Assembly (NCBI GenBank): GCA_900546395.1
Contig: URDD01000077.1
Coordinates: 1-11,167, forward strand
Reading direction: 5' to 3'
DNA: 11,167 bases
Origin: an uncultured Bacteroidales bacterium
Lineage (GTDB): Bacteria > Bacteroidota > Bacteroidia > Bacteroidales > UBA932
In this document: positions 6,528 to 11,167 of the stretch, piece after piece
Layout: each line of letters opens with the position of its first letter
Numbering within the stretch: position 1 is the first letter of the stretch
Translations under genes and position numbers: made by a program
The notes under the pieces: generated by a model
What the model saw: the letters and a program-made list of their open reading frames with translations, nothing else
What the model was told of the DNA's origin: nothing
Databases searched by the model: none

Positions 6528-6760
6528 ATCACAATCAGGATTTTATTTAGAAGCTGTTTATTGCCTTGCCGGCATCATTGTTTGCAAAAAAACTCTTGTA
6601 GTTCTCCTACAATATGTCTATTTGTGTTTTGGCTAAAGAAAGCCATATTCATATTTGATAATACCAATATAGTGATAACCAACCTTAACTTTTATATACT
6701 ATTTTACTACTTGCTAAACTTGGGTATCTAAAAAAGAACGAGGTAACGGCTTTTCAGGAA
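6528..6760. other. Intergenic stretch upstream of the recombinase gene
   Basis: AT-rich DNA between the recombinase start and a small plus-strand reading frame. It holds the half repeat at 6546-6560 and a short inverted repeat TTGTAG / CTACAA (6596-6601, 6607-6612; 5-base loop) that would lie in the recombinase leader. I find no CAAAnnTA, the minus-strand view of the Bacteroidetes -7 box, so the recombinase promoter is not identified. Confidence 0.4.
6546..6560 (+). repeat. Half copy of the palindromic repeat
   Basis: TTTAGAAGCTGTTTA matches the left arm of the palindromic repeats at 5025-5088 and 10944-10991 (consensus near TTAGAAGCTGTTTAAA) but no second arm follows. It sits 19 bases upstream of the recombinase ATG and may be what is left of a full copy. 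Confidence 0.5.
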
Positions 6761-7021
6761 TTGGAAAGGCTCAGACAATTGATAAACTCCATCCTCAACA
6801 AGATACAGGACAAGTTTATTCAGATCAAGAATTCACTCGGCAACCCTGCATATCCATACGATTGCCTGCTTGAAGCTCCATATCAGGCAATCAATGCCAC
6901 AGAGAAAGTTAAATTTTCCGATAACTTTACAAACTGGGCTTTGAGCCTGTTGTCCGATGACTTCGTTCTGATTGGAGACATTGAGGATATACTGTTTTCA
7001 TTCTGCAACAGGAAGAAATAG
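6761..7021 (+). CDS. Small hypothetical protein or 3' remnant of a larger gene
   Basis: The frame from 6761 (TTG) to the TAG at 7021 encodes 86 aa, but it stays open upstream to base 6689 with no ATG or GTG, reading plausible protein (LGYLKKNEVTAFQELERLRQLINSILNKI, given in part). The first half is helical and charged (ERLRQLINSILNKIQDKF); the second half (FSDNFTNWALSLLSDDFVLIGDIEDILFSF) looks like a genuine soluble C-terminus rather than random translation. I do not recognise the family. Missing start codon and position between a recombinase and obgE suggest the 3' stump of a gene cut by an insertion or deletion. It could still be expressed from TTG 6761, but no ribosome-binding site is evident. 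Confidence 0.4.
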   Translation: MERLRQLINSILNKIQDKFIQIKNSLGNPAYPYDCLLEAPYQAINATEKVKFSDNFTNWALSLLSDDFVLIGDIEDILFSFCNRKK

Positions 7022-7067
7022 TTTGTTCACATTAAGGGAATAGACTGACGGAAAGTCATTCAGTGTA

Positions 7068-7097
7068 TTTCAGTATCGGAAAGAATCGCTATCTTTG
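7068..7097 (+). promoter_or_regulatory. Bacteroidetes promoter with no gene directly behind it
   Basis: TATCTTTG at 7090-7097 followed by C is a perfect -7 box; TTTC at 7068-7071, 18 bases upstream, is an imperfect -33 box. Transcription would start near 7104, exactly at the left end of repeat copy B, and would reach obgE only after about 300 bases. It resembles the promoter in the invertible segment around the -7 box (CGGAAAGAATCGCTATCTTTGC against CCGAAAAATCACTATCTTTGC). Confidence 0.5.
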
Positions 7098-7104
7098 CCG
7101 ATTA

Positions 7105-7272
7105 TAAGAAGTTGTTTAAAAATTTTTCAAAAATTCTTTTATGGCTCTTTTCGGTTTGTTTTCCGGACTTTCTTCAGTCAGATAGCTCTACTGTCTTTTG
7201 AAAAAAGTCAGAAAATACATTCCTGGAAATACCTCATAAAATTTATAATGACAAAATTTAAATAACGTCTAA
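7105..7272. repeat. Palindromic MITE-like repeat, copy B (168 bp)
   Basis: The ends are inverted repeats: 7105-7120 (TAAGAAGTTGTTTAAA) against the reverse complement of 7257-7272 (TTAGACGTTATTTAAA) match at 13 of 16 positions. Its left 35-40 bases equal, in reverse complement, the right side of copy A, and its right 30 bases equal the left side of copy A and the right arm of copy C. About 95 bases in the middle are unique to this copy and contain partly self-complementary segments (GACTTTCTTCAGTC and GAAAAAAGTCAG). No reading frame of note. Confidence 0.65.
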
Positions 7273-7308
7273 GGATTTTGAAGAAAAAATTACAGGTTCT
7301 TTGATTTT

Positions 7309-7335
7309 ATTGTGCAAGAGATTGGAATACTTTTG
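7309..7335 (+). promoter_or_regulatory. Weak candidate promoter for obgE
   Basis: TACTTTTG at 7328-7335 fits TAnnTTTG. Candidate -33 boxes are off the usual distance (ATTG at 7309-7312 gives 15 bases; TTTG at 7300-7303 gives 24). It would leave a leader of about 65 bases before the obgE ATG. Confidence 0.35.
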
Positions 7336-7406
7336 TCACTCACTTGTTGCTTTAAAAGAACGACAAAGAAAAATCAAAGATTAAATAATTGATTATTAAA
7401 AATATT

Positions 7407-8405
7407 ATGGCAGACAGCAATTTCATAGATTATGTAAAGATATTCTGTGCATCCGGAAACGGAGGAGCGGGCTCAATGCACCTGCGCAGGGAAAAATACA
7501 TACCAAAGGGCGGACCGGATGGAGGAGACGGAGGACGCGGAGGACACGTCATACTAAGGGCGAACCCGCAGTTCTGGACACTCATCCACCTGAAATACCG
7601 TAAGCACATACGTGCTGAGCACGGAGGAGCAGGCAGCGGACAGCTCTGCAAAGGAAAGAACGGACAGGATATCATACTGGATGTTCCGCTCGGAACAGTG
7701 GCAAAAGATGCAGAGACAGGAGAAACCTTATTTGAACTTGTGGAGCCTGGAGAGGAAAGAATCCTCGTTAAGGGAGGCCGCGGCGGACTCGGCAACAACA
7801 ATTTCAAGTCTGCCACAAACCAGACTCCAAGGTACGCACAGCCTGGAGAGCCCGGCATAGAAGGATGGTTTATCCTTGAACTGAAAATACTTGCCGACGT
7901 CGGTCTTGTCGGCTTCCCTAATGCCGGCAAATCAACATTGCTATCAGTAGTGTCAGCAGCCAAACCGAAAATCGCCGACTACGCGTTCACTACTCTGGAA
8001 CCGAATCTCGGAATCGTCAGCTACCGTGATGACAAGTCGTTTGTAATGGCTGATATACCTGGAATCATAGAAGGCGCACACGAAGGTAAAGGCATAGGAC
8101 TGAGATTCCTGCGTCATATCGAAAGGAACTCCATCCTGCTGTTTATGGTACCAGCCGATGCGGACGATATAAAGAAAGGCTATGAAATCCTTCTTAACGA
8201 GCTGAGGGAATACAACCCTGAACTTCTTGTCAAAGGCCGCGTACTTGCCATCACCAAGACAGACATGCTGGATGACAAGATGAAGTCAGAAATGGAAGCA
8301 GAACTACCGGAAGATATTCCACACATATTCATTTCATCCGTTACCGGCGAAGGAATACCACAGTTGAAGGATATGCTGTGGTCAGTGCTTACAGAAGAAA
8401 ACTAA
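7407..8405 (+). CDS. obgE: Obg/CgtA GTPase, ribosome assembly
   Basis: 332 aa from ATG 7407; an upstream TTG (7389) only adds six residues (IIKNI after the start) not seen in the family, whose N-terminus is M-A-[DE]-S-N-F. The glycine-rich Obg fold fills about 1-158 (GNGGAGSMHLRREKY, GGPDGGDGGRGGHV, KGGRGGLGN). The G domain follows: G1 GFPNAGKST (169-177), switch I FTTLEPNLG (194-202), G3 DIPG (216-219), G4 TKTD (283-286), G5 SSVTG (310-314). Obg binds the large ribosomal subunit and couples GTP/ppGpp levels to ribosome maturation; it is usually essential. The protein ends soon after G5 (LKDMLWSVLTEEN), lacking the acidic C-terminal tail of about 50 residues that I recall in Bacteroides Obg. 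The PAP2-family gene starts 6 bases after the stop, so the two are probably cotranscribed. Confidence 0.95.
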   Translation: MADSNFIDYVKIFCASGNGGAGSMHLRREKYIPKGGPDGGDGGRGGHVILRANPQFWTLIHLKYRKHIRAEHGGAGSGQLCKGKNGQDIILDVPLGTVAKDAETGETLFELVEPGEERILVKGGRGGLGNNNFKSATNQTPRYAQPGEPGIEGWFILELKILADVGLVGFPNAGKSTLLSVVSAAKPKIADYAFTTLEPNLGIVSYRDDKSFVMADIPGIIEGAHEGKGIGLRFLRHIERNSILLFMVPADADDIKKGYEILLNELREYNPELLVKGRVLAITKTDMLDDKMKSEMEAELPEDIPHIFISSVTGEGIPQLKDMLWSVLTEEN

Positions 8406-8411
8406 AAAGCC

Positions 8412-9029
8412 ATGAATTTCTGGAATCAGATACATCTGCTTGACCAGCACTTAACACTGCTGATAAACAGCATACACAGCAACTTTTCAGATGCTGTAAT
8501 GCAGGTGTTTTCAAATATACCTGTCTGGATACCTCTGTACATTGCCGTGGTCATATTCCTTTTCATAAGACTCGGATGGAAAAAAGCCCTTATCATAACA
8601 GCCTCAATAGCTTTGACTTTCGGGTTATGTGACCAGTTCAGTACAATAATAAAAGAGACAGTGGACAGGCTTCGTCCATGCCACGATGATGCTATGATAA
8701 GCGGAGGTCTCAGAATACTTGAGGGCAAAGGCGGACTCTACGGTTTCTTTTCTGCGCACGCTGCCAACGCATTCGGATTTGCTACAGCATCGCTGCTCGG
8801 ATTCAGAAATGACCCTAAACTGAAATACCGGGGCTACGCCGCCGGTATTTTCTTCTGGGCCTTTATGGTAAGCATCAGCCGAATCTTTGTCGGAAAACAT
8901 TATTTCGGGGATGTAGTAGTAGGAATGCTTGTCGGAACGTTCTTCGGTCTGATTACATCATATATAGCCGGACTGGCTATAAGGAAGATGAAACTCTCTC
9001 CATCCGCACACCGCGTGAGCCCTTTATAA
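8412..9029 (+). CDS. PAP2-family membrane phosphatase
   Basis: 205 aa, 6 bases downstream of obgE. It has the three motifs of the PAP2/lipid phosphate phosphatase superfamily: K81-x6-R88-P89 (KETVDRLRP), S114-A-H116 (FFSAHAANA, in place of the common PSGH) and S156-R157-x5-H163-x3-D167 (SRIFVGKHYFGDVVVG). His116 and His163 are the expected catalytic pair. About four to five hydrophobic segments (near 38-53, 59-75, 120-130, 143-157, 166-188) place it in the inner membrane with the active site probably facing the periplasm. Bacterial members dephosphorylate undecaprenyl pyrophosphate, phosphatidylglycerol phosphate or lipid A; which applies here cannot be read from the sequence. The murF neighbour makes undecaprenyl-pyrophosphate recycling attractive, but murF is on the opposite strand. 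The last 18 codons, including the stop, overlap the 3' end of murF. Confidence 0.88.
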   Translation: MNFWNQIHLLDQHLTLLINSIHSNFSDAVMQVFSNIPVWIPLYIAVVIFLFIRLGWKKALIITASIALTFGLCDQFSTIIKETVDRLRPCHDDAMISGGLRILEGKGGLYGFFSAHAANAFGFATASLLGFRNDPKLKYRGYAAGIFFWAFMVSISRIFVGKHYFGDVVVGMLVGTFFGLITSYIAGLAIRKMKLSPSAHRVSPL

Positions 9030-10320
9030 GTACAGTACAGCCAGAAATCCGCTCCTTTGACAGATGCTCTGCAAGCGATGCTGAATCTGCAAACCAACTG
9101 ATTCGCTCACACTCGCTGCCGCAACTGTCAAGAGCCTTTCTGAACTCCTCTCCGACCAGAAATATCTTGTCAAGATTCATCTCTGACACGCAATATACGA
9201 TAGCCTTGTGCTCTGCAACAGAGTCTGCACCCAGTTCCAGCATATCTCCAAGCATAACTGCCTTATGTTCAGCCACAAGAGCATCCAGACTCCTGAGAGC
9301 AGCCTTCATGCTGACAGGATTGGCATTGTAAGCATCCACTATAAGGGTATTGAACTCAGTTTTCTGCATCTGTGACCTGCTGTTTGCCGGAATATAAGAC
9401 TCTATAGCCTTCAAGGCCTCCTCAACAGGCACTCCGAAATGACGGCCAACAGCTATTGCTGTCATCACATTATCAGCATTGTAAGCGCCTACCAGATGAG
9501 TGTGCAAAAGCAAAGATGATGTGCAGTTCAAAGGAATCTCCATACTGAGACAAGGGCGGTCAGCCGTCATTGGAAGCACTGTAGCTCCGTCATATTTCAC
9601 TCCGTACGGAATAACATTATCGATTCCACGTTCCTGAGCCATCTCCCTCAGATAAGGAAGATCCTCATTCAGGAAAACTGACCCTCCTGTTCTGGAAATA
9701 TAGTCATACAACTCCCCTTTCGTCTTTCTCACACCGTCCAGACTGCCGAAGCCGAGCAAGTGTCCTTTCCCGACATTCGTTATGATACCGAAGTCAGGCT
9801 GCGACACCTCCACCAGACTATTGATGTCTCCAGGATGGCTTGCCCCCATCTCAATCACAGCCAGTTGAGTAGCGTCATTGATTTTCAGTACGGAAAGAGG
9901 CACCCCTATTTCATTGTTCAGATTCCCTTCCGTAGCTGTCACATTATATTTGACAGAAAGCACCGAGCGGATCAGTTCCTTGGTGGTAGTCTTTCCATTG
10001 GTACCGGTTAGTCCTATGACTGTCAACCTTCTGCCTTCTACCATCACAGAGTTTCTATGAAATGCAGCCAGCTCTTTCAATGCCTTCAGAGTATTCTCTA
10101 CAGGGACAATCCTTTCATCCTTTGCCTCTGAAACCGGAGTTCCTTCATCAACAACAGCATAGGCTGCACCTGATTCCAGAGCCTTCAGCGCATATTCATT
10201 TCCGTCAAAATTTTCACCTTTAAGGGCAAAGAACATCTCTCCTCCCTTAATAGTACGGCTGTCCGTTGTCACTCCTGCCGACTCACGGAACATTTTATAT
10301 AGTTTTCCGATTATATCCAT
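8977..10320 (-). CDS. murF: UDP-MurNAc-tripeptide--D-Ala-D-Ala ligase
   Basis: 447 aa, normal for the family. MurF performs the last cytoplasmic step in assembling the peptidoglycan pentapeptide precursor: ATP-dependent addition of D-Ala-D-Ala to the UDP-MurNAc-tripeptide. The N-terminal substrate domain has GVTTDSRTIKGGEMFFALKG (16-35). The central ATPase has the P-loop TGTNGKTTTKE (105-115), EGNLNNEIGVPL (131-142), EMGASHPGDI (157-166) and NVGKGHLLGFGS (182-193; the position usually reading A-H-L is G-H-L). Then follow LVGAYNADNVMTAIAVG (277-293) and the C-terminal DAYNANPVSM (329-338), LGDMLELG (357-364) and IKGSRGVRME (432-441). It starts 41 bases after the dut stop on the same strand, suggesting cotranscription from the dut promoter. 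Its last 53 bases overlap the convergent phosphatase gene; the MurF C-terminus is of usual length, so the overlap comes from the phosphatase tail. Confidence 0.95.
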   Translation of the reverse strand: MDIIGKLYKMFRESAGVTTDSRTIKGGEMFFALKGENFDGNEYALKALESGAAYAVVDEGTPVSEAKDERIVPVENTLKALKELAAFHRNSVMVEGRRLTVIGLTGTNGKTTTKELIRSVLSVKYNVTATEGNLNNEIGVPLSVLKINDATQLAVIEMGASHPGDINSLVEVSQPDFGIITNVGKGHLLGFGSLDGVRKTKGELYDYISRTGGSVFLNEDLPYLREMAQERGIDNVIPYGVKYDGATVLPMTADRPCLSMEIPLNCTSSLLLHTHLVGAYNADNVMTAIAVGRHFGVPVEEALKAIESYIPANSRSQMQKTEFNTLIVDAYNANPVSMKAALRSLDALVAEHKAVMLGDMLELGADSVAEHKAIVYCVSEMNLDKIFLVGEEFRKALDSCGSECERISWFADSASLAEHLSKERISGCTVLIKGSRGVRMERVSSSL

Positions 10321-10361
10321 ATCTAAAGTTCAAGTTTTGAAGACATCCAAGTAGCCGATGC

Positions 10362-10793
10362 TTATTTGCCAGTACTCCCGAAGCCGCCTGCTCCTCTTTC
10401 AGTATCCTCCAGACTGTCAGTCTCCTCCCATTCTATTTTTTCATACCGGGCCACGACCATCTGGGCAATTCTTTCACCTGGATTGACTACAAATTCCTTA
10501 TCCGAAAGATTTACCAATATGACCTTTATCTCGCCGCGATAGTCTGCGTCAATAGTGCCTGGAGCGTTCAGTACGGTAATTCCGGATTTCGCTGCAAGTC
10601 CGCTACGGGGACGAATCTGGGCTTCTGTCCCCTGCGGCAATTCAATATAAAGACCAGTAGGTATAAGTGCGCGTCCGAGCGGAGACAGCGTAACAGGTTC
10701 TGCTATAGATGCTTTCAAGTCAAGACCGGCAGACAATTCCGTTGCGTATGACGGAGCCGGCCATGGTGATTTGTTTACAATTCTTACTTTCAT
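10362..10793 (-). CDS. dut: Deoxyuridine 5'-triphosphate nucleotidohydrolase (dUTPase)
   Basis: 143 aa from ATG 10793, giving MKVRIVNKSP. An upstream TTG (10814) would add seven residues but is less likely than the ATG. The homotrimeric dUTPase hydrolyses dUTP to dUMP and pyrophosphate, keeping uracil out of DNA and supplying dUMP for thymidylate. All five motifs are present: I AGLDLKA (22-28), II RPRSGL (61-66), III GTIDADYRGEI (79-89) with catalytic Asp82 and uracil-reading Tyr85, IV PGERIAQ (105-111) and V RGAGGFGSTGK (133-143), the glycine-rich tail that closes over the triphosphate. The tail ends exactly at the stop, so the protein is complete. First gene of a likely dut-murF unit, with a promoter candidate about 60 bases upstream. 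Confidence 0.95.
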   Translation of the reverse strand: MKVRIVNKSPWPAPSYATELSAGLDLKASIAEPVTLSPLGRALIPTGLYIELPQGTEAQIRPRSGLAAKSGITVLNAPGTIDADYRGEIKVILVNLSDKEFVVNPGERIAQMVVARYEKIEWEETDSLEDTERGAGGFGSTGK

Positions 10794-10855
10794 TCTGGAT
10801 TCAATTATTTGCAAGAAGCCGTATAACAGCCCCCTGCCTTTAGCAAAATATCAGA

Positions 10856-10887
10856 CAAAATTAAGAAACTGTTTCGACTTTTGCCAA
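10856..10887 (-). promoter_or_regulatory. Candidate promoter for dut-murF
   Basis: On the minus strand, TTG at 10887-10885 and TAATTTTG at 10863-10856 (fits TAnnTTTG) are separated by 21 bases, slightly longer than the usual 19. Transcription would start near 10850 and leave a leader of about 55 bases before the dut ATG. Confidence 0.45.
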
Positions 10888-10943
10888 GAAGAACTTCTGA
10901 TTTTCCTCAGATTTCCTCAAAGCGCCTTAGTATTTTTGCTGCA

Positions 10944-10991
10944 TTAGAAGCTGTTTAAATTTATGATGACAAAAATTTAAACAGCTTCTAA
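10944..10991. repeat. Palindromic repeat, copy C (perfect 19-bp arms)
   Basis: TTAGAAGCTGTTTAAATTT (10944-10962), a 10-base loop ATGATGACAA and the exact reverse complement (10973-10991). It is the shortest and best preserved member of the family also found at 5025-5088 and 7105-7272; its right half (TTTATGATGACAAAAATTTAAAC) matches the right end of copy B. It sits between the divergent dut and tRNA-Ala promoters, where such a hairpin could also insulate the two transcripts. No T run characteristic of a terminator follows. Confidence 0.85.
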
Positions 10992-11043
10992 ACACTTGGG
11001 TAGAAAAAATCTTCTTTACTTACAACAAAAATTTCAGAAAAGT

Positions 11044-11074
11044 ATTGCAGAATAAAATTAAATGCTTACCTTTG
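11044..11074 (+). promoter_or_regulatory. Promoter of tRNA-Ala
   Basis: ATTG at 11044-11047, exactly 19 bases, then TACCTTTG at 11067-11074: a textbook Bacteroidetes primary-sigma promoter. Transcription would start near 11081, about 10 bases before the tRNA. A dedicated promoter suggests this copy is not only transcribed from within an rRNA operon. Confidence 0.8.
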
Positions 11075-11090
11075 CAATCTCTTAACAAAC

Positions 11091-11164
11091 GGGGGTATAG
11101 CTCAGTTGGCTAGAGCACCTGCTTTGCAAGCAGGGGGTCGTCGGTTCGACTCCGACTATCTCCA
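11091..11164 (+). tRNA. tRNA-Ala(TGC)
   Basis: 74 nt folding as a full cloverleaf: acceptor GGGGGTA / TATCTCC with two G-U pairs, D arm GCTC / GAGC, anticodon stem CCTGC / GCAGG around TTTGCAA with anticodon TGC (alanine), a 5-nt variable loop, T arm GTCGG / CCGAC around TTCGACT, and discriminator A. The 3' CCA is not encoded (sequence continues CAA), as usual in Bacteroidetes. Whether it is a single gene or starts a cluster cannot be seen, because the window ends 3 bases later. Confidence 0.97.
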
Positions 11165-11167
11165 CAA

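Larger units (their letters stand above)
7022..7406. other. Intergenic region before obgE with promoters and a repeat
   Basis: 385 bases without a supported gene. It contains a strong promoter motif (7090-7097), the palindromic repeat copy B (7105-7272) and a weaker promoter motif (7328-7335) closer to obgE. No tRNA, recognised riboswitch or continuation of a neighbouring gene is seen. Confidence 0.55.

Noticed and set aside
5025..7272. CRISPR array formed by the TTAGAAGCTG repeats
   Set aside because: The copies are palindromic, differ in length and orientation, lie kilobases apart and have no regular spacers or cas genes.
7430..7963. 177-aa minus-strand open frame opposite obgE
   Set aside because: Its Pro/Ser-rich sequence is the reverse shadow of the glycine-rich Obg domain, and the plus-strand frame carries all Obg motifs.
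8625..8900. 91-aa minus-strand frame opposite the phosphatase gene
   Set aside because: The plus strand encodes all three PAP2 motifs across this stretch; the minus-strand product has no recognisable feature.

Overview
The window looks like chromosomal DNA from a member of the order Bacteroidales (Bacteroides/Prevotella-like). The evidence is the Bacteroidetes-type promoter motifs (TTG about 19 bases before TAnnTTTG), weak or absent Shine-Dalgarno sequences, lipoproteins with acidic residues just after the lipid-modified cysteine, a FISUMP-type domain starting 'YVDLGLGIGWAVQNVGA', a Bacteroides-type tyrosine recombinase, and a tRNA gene without an encoded CCA end. I cannot fix the genus.

Region 1 (124-5011, minus strand) is a tightly spaced five-gene operon. 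In transcription order it encodes a secreted protein with three Ig-like domains, then four lipoproteins: one with a C-terminal FISUMP domain, one with two lipocalin-like modules, one with a C-terminal fibronectin-III domain, and one with three lipocalin-like modules. All five carry export signals, and none is recognisably an enzyme. A strong hairpin (54-75) lies beyond the operon end.

Region 2 (5012-6527) is the most interesting part. Upstream of the operon is a 148-bp segment bounded by a perfect 16-bp inverted repeat (5112-5127 and 5276-5291). It contains a good Bacteroidetes promoter (5234-5263) that points AWAY from the operon in this copy. A 402-aa tyrosine recombinase gene ends 27 bases beyond the outer repeat. 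This is the architecture of an invertible promoter: as sequenced the surface-protein operon should be OFF, and inversion would place the promoter about 120-130 bases before its first gene. In the OFF state the promoter reads antisense into the recombinase gene.

Region 3 (6528-7406) is a poorly coding junction. It holds a 3' gene remnant with no ATG, a strong promoter motif with no evident gene, and a 168-bp palindromic repeat. The repeat belongs to a small MITE-like family with ends close to TTAGAAGCTGTTTAAA. Related copies lie in the operon leader (5025-5088), before the recombinase gene (a half copy, 6546-6560) and next to the tRNA (10944-10991).

Region 4 (7407-11164) is housekeeping: obgE (ribosome-assembly GTPase) with a PAP2-family membrane phosphatase 6 bases downstream on the plus strand, and dut (dUTPase) followed by murF (peptidoglycan precursor ligase) on the minus strand. 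The two pairs converge, with a 53-bp tail-to-tail overlap of the phosphatase gene and murF. The window ends with tRNA-Ala(TGC) behind its own textbook promoter. The surface-protein switch therefore sits beside core genes, as an accessory insertion would.
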